Source of the DNA: Adhaeribacter rhizoryzae
Lineage (GTDB): Bacteria > Bacteroidota > Bacteroidia > Cytophagales > Hymenobacteraceae
Reading direction: 5' to 3'
DNA: 64,000 bases
Assembly (NCBI RefSeq): GCF_008629685.1
Contig: NZ_VWSF01000021.1
Coordinates: 1 to 64,000, forward strand
Part shown: positions 8,011 through 17,267 of the stretch, piece after piece
Layout of the letters: the number at the start of each line of letters is the position of its first letter
Numbering within the stretch: the first letter of the stretch is position 1
Translations under genes and position numbers: made by a program
Notes under the pieces: generated by a model
Databases searched by the model: none
What the model was told of the DNA's origin: nothing
The model's input: the letters and a program-made list of their open reading frames with translations, nothing else

Positions 8011-10983
8011 TTACTGTTGCCATTGTACCACACATTCTGTTACAAACCGCTGCTTATCTAGCTGCAGTAAGTGTTTTGAGTTGGGTAACATTTCTTCTAT
8101 TTTCAGACTATCGGGCACTTTGGCGAGGAGCTTCTCAAACAAGAGCACAAAAAGCGGATCGTTAAAATTAATGTACTGGGGTTTGTAATCATCGCGGCCC
8201 AGCTTTTTGGTTTGCTCCGGATTTAAGCCGGTTTGCTGCCGGTTGGGCGCAATGGTCACGTAAACTTCATCCACAATATCATGGGCCTGGCGCCAGGCAT
8301 TCAAGGCCAGGAAATAATGCCAATCAGACCAATCGGGTTGCCGCTGCGGAATCAAGGCTTTTGGCACATACCAGCCTTTGCGCTGAATGGTTAATTGGTT
8401 TTGATATACAATGCGGGGCCGCACCAAAATGCGCGGTTCGGTTTCTGTGGCGGCTGTTTCGGTTAGGTTCTTTTCTACGGCGGCGTTTACTGCCGAAACG
8501 ACCGGGTAAGTAAATAAATATTCGGCCCGGGTAAATTTATCGAGGAGCTGAAAAAGCTGCGAACGCCCGCCGTGGGCCTGAAAACCCAAATCGAATACAT
8601 AGCTTCGTTTACCCGTAGGTTTATGCACTAATTGCAACTCATCGGCCGGTTCATTCAGGCTTACTTCAAAATCCGAAATGGGCAATTGGTTCTCTACAGG
8701 CAAACTGTTGTGCCCACCGGGCATCCGGATTTCGTAAGGCATCAGTGGCGGGTGCAGGTTGGCGTTAAAATAAGAAGCATCGCAATTTTCTATAAATAAG
8801 CTATCGGGCGGTTGCAAAGCAGTATTCCATTCTTTGGCGGTTTGGGTTACCGCATCGGGTAAAATATGCAGAAACCGGCTAATCATTTTGCTATAACCAA
8901 GCAGCGAAGCATTCAATACGCCTTTTAACTGCCATTTACCGGCGGCATCTTTTTCTTGGTATAACTGCACAAAAGCGCCGTAGGAATTTCCAAATAGCTT
9001 CTCATTATTTTCGGATTCAGTTGCTGTACCCGTAATTTGCCGGATAAGCCCTAACGATATATCAACTTGTTGCGCTGGAGTAACTACCAAAGGCTGCATC
9101 GCCGCGACAAAATTTTGCAGCCAGCCTTTAGTTTTTTCGGTGTGCGATTCTATTAAGGTATTTCGATTTAAAGCCGGTGTTTGCTCCTTATCCCGGTTTT
9201 GTTCCTGCGCCTCTGTTCCAGCAATATTTTCTTCCGGGTTAGTTTGGCGCGGTGCTTTATCTTGCTGGTTGTTTTCTTGTTGCTTGCGGGCTAACCATTC
9301 AGCTTCCGGCTTTTTTATTTCGCGGTAGAAATCTTCGTAAAAATTGAGCAAGTTTATTTGGCCACCAGTACCGTACTTTTGCTTAAAATATTGCCGCATT
9401 AAATCCTGGTCATCGGCCATACCCCGGAACAAGTGCATTTCTTGTAGCAGGCTAGATAAATTTTCTACCAATCCGTTTAATTGTGCTTCATCAAGCTGCA
9501 CGTCTATTTCCCGTAACGTATCTTCGTAAAATAGCTGTTCGGGTTTAAAGCCAAAGTAAGTAGATGATTTATGCTCAAAAACTTTTTCTTGCGGTGTAGC
9601 AGCGGCGGCTTCCTCCGCCACCAACACGGCTGCTGCTACCGGATGGCCGTTTTCTTTTTTCTGGCGTTCCACTTCTTTCTGGGCAACCAGCCACTCGGTT
9701 TGCAGTTCTTCGGGTGTTTTCCGTTCTGTTTCGGGTAAGCTGGCTGCTTCGTGCAGGTTCATACAAATATTCCGGAACCGCGCGTAAACCTGATTTAATA
9801 TTTGCTGGCGCTCCGTTACCGCAGCCTGACCATATTGGTTGGCCTGTTGGCGAATATATTGTAGCGTTTCGCTTAACTCTGCTATGTGGCTAACTTCCTG
9901 TTGCTCTAAGTAGGTTAACTGCGAAATTAATTTTAAATCCCAATCCGGGTCGGTGCCCGATACACCCAGGTCGAACTCCAGAAAGCCGTAACTGATTAAT
10001 TGCCGGAGATAAGCCTGAATATTATCGGCCGGGGCATCTACAAATTCGCAAATTTCGCTCACCAGTTGGGCAAAACGAATACCAGCCTGGTTGGCTTGCA
10101 CTACTTGTAATATTAACCCCAACACCGGCGATAGCGGAATCCGCTGAAAAGCATCTACATTATTGTGGTTGGTGAGGTACACATAGTGGTGTGCTTTCTG
10201 CTCGATGGTGGGGTTGGCGCGCAACCGCAAATGGGGGTAAATTGCTTTACTAACGGTAAATAAATCTTTTAAATATTTAAATAAATTGTTGTTTAACCGG
10301 ATATGGCTCACCACTGATTTTTCTGCCTCCGGGTTAGTTTTTACCCGGATAACTTCGTTGGGCAAAGCAGCAAGGGTGCCCAACGCCAAATTATTAAAAG
10401 TGCTAAAGGGCGAAGTTTTGGTATACATGCGGGTTAAATATTTCAGCAAACTTTGTTCGGTCTGAAATTCTTTTTTCCGGAAAGTATTGGGCTCCTGCTG
10501 CGTATAATCTTTTAAGGCATTAAGCAACGACTGACTCGAAAGCACCAAACCTTTTTGTAAAGATTCGTCGTGCGCTAATTGTTGTAAATGCTGGCGGCTG
10601 GCGTAAAGTAACTGTGCGTATGTGGCGGCTGTTTTTTCTTCTTCAGCTTTTAGGTTCGCCGCAAAAGTGAAGTAAGCTTCTAAATCGGTGTTTAAATCTT
10701 TGGGTAAATATTGTTTGGCTACGACTAAAAGCTGCGGTTTTACCGTTCGTTGGTTAAAAATATCGCGCCTAAGGTTCAGCACCTGGTTTTGGATTTTCTG
10801 ATCCGGTAAATTTTTGAGTACCTCTAACAAATGGGTGCACAGTTGCGCTTTCAACCGCATTTTTTCTTGTTGCCGGGCGATCAGTTGTTCTACCTGGTGG
10901 TTTAACGCGCTGTAATCTACCTGGGCTAAATTCTCGTAAGAGCCGCCGCCAATGCGGGTCAGGATGTAAGGAAAAAGCTTCAT
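8011..10983 (-). CDS. Lanthipeptide dehydratase, glutamylation domain (LanB N-terminal part)
   Basis: The product has 990 residues. The motif KTSPFSTFNNLALG near residues 189-202 is the LanB N-terminal signature (R-x-x-x-TPFG-F in nisin-type enzymes). Further matches are the PYEIRMPGGHNSLP, RPRIVYQNQLTIQRKGWY and WHYFLALNAWRQAHDIVDEVYV blocks of the N-terminal dehydratase family. By family knowledge it uses glutamyl-tRNA to glutamylate Ser/Thr of the precursor; the elimination domain is the separate downstream protein. It is longer than expected for an isolated glutamylation half. The surplus includes hydrophilic stretches at about residues 410-470 (EEAAAATPQEK) and 555-605 (Gln/Asn/Glu-rich). 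It starts 58 bp after the HlyD gene ends. Confidence 0.88.
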   Translation of the reverse strand: MKLFPYILTRIGGGSYENLAQVDYSALNHQVEQLIARQQEKMRLKAQLCTHLLEVLKNLPDQKIQNQVLNLRRDIFNQRTVKPQLLVVAKQYLPKDLNTDLEAYFTFAANLKAEEEKTAATYAQLLYASRQHLQQLAHDESLQKGLVLSSQSLLNALKDYTQQEPNTFRKKEFQTEQSLLKYLTRMYTKTSPFSTFNNLALGTLAALPNEVIRVKTNPEAEKSVVSHIRLNNNLFKYLKDLFTVSKAIYPHLRLRANPTIEQKAHHYVYLTNHNNVDAFQRIPLSPVLGLILQVVQANQAGIRFAQLVSEICEFVDAPADNIQAYLRQLISYGFLEFDLGVSGTDPDWDLKLISQLTYLEQQEVSHIAELSETLQYIRQQANQYGQAAVTERQQILNQVYARFRNICMNLHEAASLPETERKTPEELQTEWLVAQKEVERQKKENGHPVAAAVLVAEEAAAATPQEKVFEHKSSTYFGFKPEQLFYEDTLREIDVQLDEAQLNGLVENLSSLLQEMHLFRGMADDQDLMRQYFKQKYGTGGQINLLNFYEDFYREIKKPEAEWLARKQQENNQQDKAPRQTNPEENIAGTEAQEQNRDKEQTPALNRNTLIESHTEKTKGWLQNFVAAMQPLVVTPAQQVDISLGLIRQITGTATESENNEKLFGNSYGAFVQLYQEKDAAGKWQLKGVLNASLLGYSKMISRFLHILPDAVTQTAKEWNTALQPPDSLFIENCDASYFNANLHPPLMPYEIRMPGGHNSLPVENQLPISDFEVSLNEPADELQLVHKPTGKRSYVFDLGFQAHGGRSQLFQLLDKFTRAEYLFTYPVVSAVNAAVEKNLTETAATETEPRILVRPRIVYQNQLTIQRKGWYVPKALIPQRQPDWSDWHYFLALNAWRQAHDIVDEVYVTIAPNRQQTGLNPEQTKKLGRDDYKPQYINFNDPLFVLLFEKLLAKVPDSLKIEEMLPNSKHLLQLDKQRFVTECVVQWQQ

Positions 10984-11041
10984 AATATGTTAACTTTAAA
11001 GGGCTGAAAGGTGCCTGGTTGAGAATATTTAGAATAATTGG

Positions 11042-12379
11042 CTAGCTCCTGGGGTTATCGAGCAAAGCCCGGAACTGATGAAAAATGCGTTCGCTGAGGC
11101 GTAAATCTTTGGTAATAATTTCGGCAGTACCCGGCATTTCCTGCCGGAACGGCAATTTCCGGCGATAACTGGTAGTTAAACCCTGGGGCAGCGCAATCTG
11201 GATGGTGTACATGTTATTTTGTGGAATTACAGAAATAGCCTGCACCGTGCCTTTTACCATACCGTATTCGGGTGAAGGGTAATTATCGAACTTAATATTT
11301 ACCCGCTGCCCGGGCTCTACTTTACCCGAACCGGTTATGGGTAGTTGTACCTGGGCAAACAAGTCCTCGGACGGTGGCACAATGGTGAATACCCCTTCGC
11401 CGGCGTTTATAAACTGGTTGTTGCTCCAATATTTTACAAAAGCTATCTCGCCGGCAATAGGGGCTTTAAACACGTATTGCTCCTCCCAGGCATCCAGCCG
11501 GCTTTCGAGTTGTTTTAAGGCGGTTTCGATGTTAAGGCGCAGCCGGCCTTCCTGATCCGCGGCGTTGGTTTGGTATTCGGTAACCTGGCTTTGGAGTTGG
11601 GCTATTACCAGTTGGTTATTAATTATTTGGCCCTGGGCCGATTCAAAAGCCCGTTTTGCTTGCAGGTAAGCATTTTTGGTGCGGTCCAAATCAATATCCG
11701 CAATTACTTTTTCTTCCAGCAGCTTAGCATCCACGGTATAGCGTTTTTGCGCCAGTTGCAGTTCTTCCAATAATAATTGCTGCTGGTTTTCCAGTTGAGC
11801 GTTTAGCGCTTCGTAGCCCTTAATTCGTTGTTCTATCCCCTGAATTTGTTTGGCCGGTAAGTTTGTGCGGTGGTTGCGCTGGTACTCCTGCAAACTGTTC
11901 AGCAACGCCAGGTACGACTCCTGCAATTCACCCAAACGCAAATTTTCGGGCAAAGCTACATTGGTAATAGCGGTTGCTTTTGCCTGCTTTAATTGGTGTT
12001 TTAGTTGCCGGAGATACCCGGTTAAGTTGCGCACATCGTTTATGGCCGCCGGACTTTCGATAACAGCCAGGTAAGTGCCTTTTTGTACACGTTCTTTATC
12101 TTTTACCCAAAACTGAATACGGCCTTGGGTGCGGGCAACCACGCTAACGGGGGGCGTTTTGGTAGTAAGTACAACCCTGGACGTGAGCACATCGGGATAT
12201 TTTACGAGCCAGCTCGCTAAAATTAGTAAGCCCACAATAGAAAACACCACCGTAATTCCCCACCGAATCAGCCAGCCCGGCATTTGCCCCAATAACTCCT
12301 GCACTTCTTCGGTCCGTAATTCAATAGCTTGGCTTTCTGCTGCGGCCTGTCCGTTTAAAGAATATTTATAAGTAGGCAT
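11042..12379 (-). CDS. HlyD-family membrane fusion protein of the lanthipeptide exporter
   Basis: The 445-residue protein has a short cytoplasmic N-terminus, one membrane helix at about 37-57 (WGITVVFSIVGLLILASW) and a first lipoyl half-motif after it (VVARTQGRIQFWVKDKERVQKG). A long coiled-coil hairpin follows (about 115-280, rich in Gln/Leu/Glu), then the second lipoyl half (FKAPIAGEIAFVKYWSNNQF) and a C-terminal beta-barrel. This is the standard membrane-fusion adaptor of type I export. Lying between the LanC and LanB genes, it most likely pairs with the C39-peptidase ABC transporter encoded just upstream to carry the peptide across both membranes. The outer-membrane partner is not encoded here; a TolC homologue elsewhere would be needed. 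Confidence 0.9.
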   Translation of the reverse strand: MPTYKYSLNGQAAAESQAIELRTEEVQELLGQMPGWLIRWGITVVFSIVGLLILASWLVKYPDVLTSRVVLTTKTPPVSVVARTQGRIQFWVKDKERVQKGTYLAVIESPAAINDVRNLTGYLRQLKHQLKQAKATAITNVALPENLRLGELQESYLALLNSLQEYQRNHRTNLPAKQIQGIEQRIKGYEALNAQLENQQQLLLEELQLAQKRYTVDAKLLEEKVIADIDLDRTKNAYLQAKRAFESAQGQIINNQLVIAQLQSQVTEYQTNAADQEGRLRLNIETALKQLESRLDAWEEQYVFKAPIAGEIAFVKYWSNNQFINAGEGVFTIVPPSEDLFAQVQLPITGSGKVEPGQRVNIKFDNYPSPEYGMVKGTVQAISVIPQNNMYTIQIALPQGLTTSYRRKLPFRQEMPGTAEIITKDLRLSERIFHQFRALLDNPRS

Positions 12380-12423
12380 AGTTTTAATATTTAGGAAATA
12401 ATGAAATATCGAAAGGCATTGCT

Positions 12424-14466
12424 TTAATGCGCCGCCAGAACGGGTTTGGCGATAACCGGTAAAGGATGCTGTTCGTGTTCCAGTAAAATTCCTGCCCGAA
12501 TAGCTTGCCGGATTTGCGCCAAAACCATTTTTTGCAGCCTAGTGGTTTGGGCGGGCGCTAACTCCTCAAATTGATTTAAGATGTCCTGCATACCGGCGGC
12601 TACGGTTTTTTCTTCGGAGAAAACAGCCAATACCGTAGCCGTAAAATCGGCCAATTCCTGTTCCTGGGTATAAGTGAGCGCGGGCATCAACAATAACGTA
12701 TGTTCGTCAGCTGATATGGCAATATTCGATGGCGATTCTGCCAGATTATGGGGGTAATATTTATATTGAATATTGAGCAATTGCATATCGTGATCTACTA
12801 CCAAAATAGTTCCGGCTAAAGCCGCATCCGATAAAGCGGTTAGCACAGCAATCCGTTGGCTCTTCTTTTGGTTTTTGTAGGTTAACAGAGCATCGCTCGT
12901 AATATCCTCGTTCATTTGTAGTTTTAGCCACTCAACCAGCAGCCCTTCGTACAGCAAATGGCTTTTAGCTAAGGGCAGCAAAGCCATTTGGTCTTTTGCC
13001 CATTGCACAAAATCATCCAGGAAAGAATCGGATTGAGCAATTGCAGCAACTTGCTTCTGGAAGTAATTTTCTACGGCCTTTGGCAGCAAATTTTCGAGTA
13101 AGTGCAGGGTGCGGGGGAATATTTTGCCAATTAATTTGCGCTGCATGTTCCCTACCGAAAGGCTTAAATTAGAATAAGGCGCAATATTGGTTTTAACATT
13201 ATTTTCCAGGCTGGGGAGTAAAACTGAAGGAACCTGCCGGGGTTGCAGCAGCCTTAAGTAAAAATAACCAATACCCGCGTTACCCATAAACAAGCTGGTA
13301 TCTGCGCCGGAATATTTAGTTCCGGAACGATAACCACCATTTTCTACCCGCGATTGTATAGCCGCAATGGCTACTGATTCGGCCATTTCGAGGTAAGCCG
13401 CATCTCCGAATACCTCAAAGGCTTGTAAAAATATTTCGGCATTGCCGCCCGCCCCGTGGCAAAGTGTATAAGAAGCCGTACCGCCAATTTCCCCAATATT
13501 TTCTAAGGTGTGCGCCAGGGCTTGTTGGGCTTCCGTGGCGTACTCGGGATTTTGCAAGAACTTAACCGCACGTAAACGCGCTAAACCAATACCGGCTGCG
13601 CCGTGGCACCAGGCATTCATGCTGGCCCCGATGGTAAAATAATTATAAGCGCCGGTTTCGTAGGCTTGCTGTTGCGCCCGTTCATCGGTTGGGGTTAATG
13701 CCATTTTCCGGAAATCGGGCCAATTATTTAATTCTGCGTTGTAGTATTGCGCCTCGTAATTAAAAGCTTGCTCAGCTAACCAGAAAAAAGCGGGGTTCTG
13801 CAAATATTGGCCTAGTTCCAGCAGCACATAGCCCACGCCCGATGCTCCGTGCGAGAAACTGCATAAGCCGTGAATATTTATCGGCGCGCGATCCCAGTAA
13901 ATTCCTTTTTTGCTGATATGCGTCTGGGCCAATAATTTCTCGGTGTAAATATTAATATATTCCAGCAGCCAGCCTTCCTGAGTAGCGGCGTGCAGATGAA
14001 CCAGGCACAACAAGGTTCCGGCCAGGCCATTTATATATTCCATGGCACCAGGTTGCCAATCTTTTAAACCAGTTTTGGTTATAGCCAACGCCTTGGTTAA
14101 ATATTCGGGATTTTGGGTAAGCCGGTGTAATTGCAAAAGAGTATATGGCACCGACATGCGGCCAGTAAGAAAGGCGTAATTGGTAGCCGGGTGTTCATGG
14201 CAGTAATATTCCACCCAACGGCCGCCTTCCTGGGCCGCTTGCAAATATTTTTCTTGTTGGGTTTGTTTATAGAGTTCGGCGAAGAAAAGTACAATACCGC
14301 AAACCCCATTGTAAATGCTTTCGGATTTATGCCATTGTATATTATTGCCTTGCTGGTGAATGGTTTTCCAGCTCATACCCTGGGGCTCTTTTTCGGCTTT
14401 GGCCAGCAACTCATCCCCTATCCGAACGGCTTCGTTCAGAATCAGCTTACTTAGTTTTGTTTCCAT
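12424..14466 (-). CDS. LanC-type lanthionine cyclase with a 240-residue C-terminal extension
   Basis: Residues 1-430 form the alpha/alpha-barrel of LanC with repeated GxxGxxY/L motifs. The active site is intact: SHGASG near residue 205, Trp286-Cys287-His288 in AWCHGAAG, and Cys336-His337 in LCHGAGG, which correspond to the zinc Cys, zinc Cys-His pair and catalytic His of NisC. It closes (methyl)lanthionine rings by adding Cys thiols to Dha/Dhb. The protein is 680 residues, against about 400-450 for typical LanC. The extra part (about 440-680) is helical, contains an AVENYFQKQVAAIAQSD segment and ends in an alpha-rich region that I cannot assign. It starts 37 bp after the transporter gene ends, consistent with one operon. 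Confidence 0.9.
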   Translation of the reverse strand: METKLSKLILNEAVRIGDELLAKAEKEPQGMSWKTIHQQGNNIQWHKSESIYNGVCGIVLFFAELYKQTQQEKYLQAAQEGGRWVEYYCHEHPATNYAFLTGRMSVPYTLLQLHRLTQNPEYLTKALAITKTGLKDWQPGAMEYINGLAGTLLCLVHLHAATQEGWLLEYINIYTEKLLAQTHISKKGIYWDRAPINIHGLCSFSHGASGVGYVLLELGQYLQNPAFFWLAEQAFNYEAQYYNAELNNWPDFRKMALTPTDERAQQQAYETGAYNYFTIGASMNAWCHGAAGIGLARLRAVKFLQNPEYATEAQQALAHTLENIGEIGGTASYTLCHGAGGNAEIFLQAFEVFGDAAYLEMAESVAIAAIQSRVENGGYRSGTKYSGADTSLFMGNAGIGYFYLRLLQPRQVPSVLLPSLENNVKTNIAPYSNLSLSVGNMQRKLIGKIFPRTLHLLENLLPKAVENYFQKQVAAIAQSDSFLDDFVQWAKDQMALLPLAKSHLLYEGLLVEWLKLQMNEDITSDALLTYKNQKKSQRIAVLTALSDAALAGTILVVDHDMQLLNIQYKYYPHNLAESPSNIAISADEHTLLLMPALTYTQEQELADFTATVLAVFSEEKTVAAGMQDILNQFEELAPAQTTRLQKMVLAQIRQAIRAGILLEHEQHPLPVIAKPVLAAH

Positions 14467-14503
14467 AGAGAGGTAAATATTGGGTGAAAAAGAGATATCT
14501 TTA

Positions 14504-16696
14504 TCAGGTGCCGAGTTCTAACTGGTTGCGGACCAATTGAAAATAAGCGCCGCGCTGTCCGGCTAATTCCGCGTGGGTTCCGTGTTCAATAATCTGGCCT
14601 TTGTCGAGCACAATAATCTGGTCGGCGTTTACAACGGTACTTAAGCGGTGCGCCACTACTACCACGGTTTTTCCTTCCAGGAAACTGTTCAGGTTACCCA
14701 TAATGGCGCGTTCGTTGTTGGCATCCAACGCATTAGTGGCTTCGTCGAAAAAGATATAATCAGGGTTTTTGTACACGGCCCGGGCAATTAAAATACGTTG
14801 CCGTTGACCCTGGCTTAACCCGTGGCCGTCGCCGCCAATTTTGGTGTTGTAGTTTAGCGCCAGCGACTCAATATATTCCTGAATATTAGCCACTTTTACG
14901 GCGTAGAGCAGGCGTTCGCGGTCTATGTCATCGTCGCCGACGGCAATGTTGCGGGCAATAGTGTCGTTAAAAATATAGCCATCCTGCATTACAGCGCCGC
15001 AGCGTTCCCGCCAGTGCCGGTTACTAAAGTGCGAAAAGCCCATGCCACCCAACTTTATTTCGCCGTGGGTAGGCTCGTAAAATTTTAAGAGCAGTTTAAT
15101 TAAAGTGGTTTTGCCGCTGCCGCTGGCCCCCACAATGGCAGTGGTTTTACCTTGCGGAATGGTAAGCGATATATTTTTAAGGACTTTTTCGGCGTGTGCG
15201 CCTTCGTATTTAAAACCAATATTGTGCAGGGTAAGCGAACCATCTTCCGGAAACAGCACTACTTTGGGTTCTTTATCGTCTTCCTCGTTCTTTTTCTGGT
15301 GAATTTCGCCCAACCGCTCCAGGCTGATTTTAGCATCCTGCAAAGACCGGATAAAGCTAATCATCTCGTTAATGGGGGCATTTAACTGCCCGATAATGGA
15401 TTGCACGGCCAGCATCATTCCCAAGGTAATTTCGCCGCTGATTACAGCTTTGGCCGCCATGTACGTGATAAAAATATTCTTGGCTTCGTTAATAAATATC
15501 GAGCCGCTTTCCTGGTACTGGTTCAGGGCCAGGGTTTTAATGCTTACTTTAAATAAGGAAGCTTGTATGCGCTCCCACTCCCAACGCTTTTGCCGTTCGC
15601 AGTTCTGGAGTTTAATTTCCTGCATGCCGCTAATGAGTTGAATTAAATTACTTTGGTTGGCGGCCATTTGGTCGAAGAGCTTATAATCTAAATCGCGGCG
15701 GCGTTTCATAAAAACCAGCACCCAAGTGGCGTAGAGCAAACTGCCCAGCAGAAATATGCCGAATATTTTAAGGTCGTAATAAGCCAGCACCACCCCAAAA
15801 ATGAGCAGGTTGACAAAGGAAAAAACTACGCTTAACGTAGAAGAAGTCAGGAAGCTTTCGATGCGTTTGTGGTCGCCGATGCGCTGCAATAAATCCCCAA
15901 TCATTTTGGTATCGAAGAAGCCGAGCGGCAGCTTCATCAGCTTAATTAAAAAATCCGACAGAATGGAAATATTAATGCGGGTACCAATGTGCAGCAAAAT
16001 CCAGCTCCGAATCATTTCCACGGCCGTCCGGCTGAAAAACAGCATTAATTGCCCCGCCAGCACCAGGTTTACAAAATTTATATTCTGGGTATTAATACCC
16101 ACATCCACAATAGATTGGGTAAGCAACGGAAATATTAATTGCAGCAAACTGCCCACCAGCATGCCCACAAAAAGCTGCACCAAAAACCGTTTATAAGGCT
16201 TCAGGTAAGCCAGCAAAAATCCAAAACTTAGTTTATTGGCACTTACTTCATCGTCTTGGGTATAAAAAGCCGGAGTAGTTTCCAGGAACAGTACAATTCC
16301 CGCTTCAGCTTCTTTGGGCTGGCCGTATAACCAACCATCCAGAAACTCCTGCCGGGTATATTGAATTAATCCATGACTAGGATCGGCTACGTATACAATA
16401 TCTTTTTTAAACCCATACACCACCACAAAATGCCGCTGCCGCCAATGCGCAATAAAAGGTGTAGGCGCTTCTTCTTTTAATTTTTTGAAAGGAATTTTAG
16501 CCATCAGCGTCCGGAAACCAATGGACTCGGCGGCATCGCTAATTCCCAGCAGCGACACGCCCTCGCGGGTAAAATAACTTTTCTGCCGCAGGGCTTGCAG
16601 CGAATAAATTTTACCGTAGTGCTTAGCCACCATGCGCAAACAGGTAGGGCCGCAATCCATGGCATCTAGTTGCCGGTAAAAAGGAAACTGTTTCAT
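14504..16696 (-). CDS. C39-peptidase-containing ABC transporter (leader protease and exporter)
   Basis: The 730-residue protein has three parts. Residues 1-130 are a C39 bacteriocin-processing peptidase with Cys15 (AMDCGPTC), His89 (RHFVVVYG) and Asp105 (ADPSHG), all present. Residues about 160-460 are a six-helix ABC membrane domain. Residues about 480-725 are the ATPase, with Walker A at VGASGSGKTT (Lys529), the signature LSQGQRQR and Walker B YIFFDEATNALD. Such transporters cleave after a double-glycine leader and export the core. Both precursors upstream end their leaders in NGG, which matches. The gene is separated from the precursors by 217 bp that hold a hairpin and three short direct repeats. 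Confidence 0.95.
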   Translation of the reverse strand: MKQFPFYRQLDAMDCGPTCLRMVAKHYGKIYSLQALRQKSYFTREGVSLLGISDAAESIGFRTLMAKIPFKKLKEEAPTPFIAHWRQRHFVVVYGFKKDIVYVADPSHGLIQYTRQEFLDGWLYGQPKEAEAGIVLFLETTPAFYTQDDEVSANKLSFGFLLAYLKPYKRFLVQLFVGMLVGSLLQLIFPLLTQSIVDVGINTQNINFVNLVLAGQLMLFFSRTAVEMIRSWILLHIGTRINISILSDFLIKLMKLPLGFFDTKMIGDLLQRIGDHKRIESFLTSSTLSVVFSFVNLLIFGVVLAYYDLKIFGIFLLGSLLYATWVLVFMKRRRDLDYKLFDQMAANQSNLIQLISGMQEIKLQNCERQKRWEWERIQASLFKVSIKTLALNQYQESGSIFINEAKNIFITYMAAKAVISGEITLGMMLAVQSIIGQLNAPINEMISFIRSLQDAKISLERLGEIHQKKNEEDDKEPKVVLFPEDGSLTLHNIGFKYEGAHAEKVLKNISLTIPQGKTTAIVGASGSGKTTLIKLLLKFYEPTHGEIKLGGMGFSHFSNRHWRERCGAVMQDGYIFNDTIARNIAVGDDDIDRERLLYAVKVANIQEYIESLALNYNTKIGGDGHGLSQGQRQRILIARAVYKNPDYIFFDEATNALDANNERAIMGNLNSFLEGKTVVVVAHRLSTVVNADQIIVLDKGQIIEHGTHAELAGQRGAYFQLVRNQLELGT

Positions 16697-16744
16697 GATG
16701 ATATTTGAAGGGAATTATTTACAGGAAGAGTTAGCAGGAATTTG

Positions 16745-16797
16745 CTTTTGTAAAATGGAGGAGCAGGCTTTTGTAAAATACTTTTACCTTTTGTAAA
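16745..16797. promoter_or_regulatory. Three phased CTTTTGTAAA direct repeats upstream of the transporter gene
   Basis: CTTTTGTAAA occurs at 16745-16754, 16768-16777 and 16788-16797, so starts are 23 and 20 bp apart, close to two helical turns. The first two are longer (GCTTTTGTAAAAT). They lie 49-101 bp upstream of the transporter start on the minus strand, where they read TTTACAAAAG. Such spacing is typical of tandem binding sites for a DNA-binding protein, but no regulator is encoded in the locus. Confidence 0.45.
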
Positions 16798-16871
16798 CTA
16801 TTCAACCTTTATATTTTAATTACCAGATAATAGCCGAACCAGTTTTTAGCCCAGGCGGGAGGTAAAAAATA

Positions 16872-16902
16872 CCTGCTGCCCGCATTAATTGCAAGCAGCA
16901 GG
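16872..16902 (-). terminator. Hairpin after the precursor genes (terminator or attenuator)
   Basis: CCTGCTGC (16872-16879) pairs with GCAGCAGG (16895-16902). Read on the minus strand, the stem comes 11 bp after the stop of the second precursor and is followed by TATTTTTT. This is the usual arrangement that limits read-through from abundant precursor transcripts into the biosynthetic genes. Confidence 0.65.
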
Positions 16903-16913
16903 CAGCATACAGG

Positions 16914-17183
16914 TTAGAATCTTACCACCGGATTGTCGATTACATCCGAAATATCTATGGTATTTGGGCAGCCGTAAGAGCATCCCAACGACCAGATATC
17001 GGTAAATTTGGTAGTAGTTACCGGCACAAAAAAGCAATCTTTTTGCAAGGTTCTTTGCGACACACAGTAAATTTGGTAAGAGCCACCACCATTTACATCC
17101 TGGGTTTGCTCCTGCTCCTTATCGAAGTCGGTAACAAAACTTTGCACTTTTAATTCATCGAGGTTTAATTTTTGGTTTTTCAT
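16914..17183 (-). CDS. Lanthipeptide precursor 2 (pinensin-like leader)
   Basis: The product is an 89-residue peptide. The leader (1-33) contains LKVQSFVTDFDKEQ and ends NGG, matching the leader pattern of pinensin-family class I lanthipeptides and the C39 cleavage rule. The 56-residue core has four Cys (core positions 7, 17, 35, 39) and eleven Ser/Thr, including the run VTTTKFT and the Cys-rich LGCSYGC. Several lanthionine rings are therefore possible; four is the upper limit from the Cys count. The leader agrees with that of the neighbouring precursor at 28 of 33 residues, while the cores are unrelated in sequence. It is second in the operon order and is followed by a hairpin. Start ATG 17183 is supported by the shared sequence around both starts (ACAATC-ATG-AAAAATCAAAA). 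Confidence 0.88.
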   Translation of the reverse strand: MKNQKLNLDELKVQSFVTDFDKEQEQTQDVNGGGSYQIYCVSQRTLQKDCFFVPVTTTKFTDIWSLGCSYGCPNTIDISDVIDNPVVRF

Positions 17184-17267
17184 GATTGTTAAAATTTAAA
17201 GGTTAAGAAAAAAGAAAATAATTGGAGAGATTGGACTATTAAGTATAAATCAAACAGATAGAGCACC

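Noticed and set aside
15105-16196. Several plus-strand open frames inside the exporter gene
   Set aside because: They are antisense shadows of a strongly supported ABC transporter and lack domains or signals.
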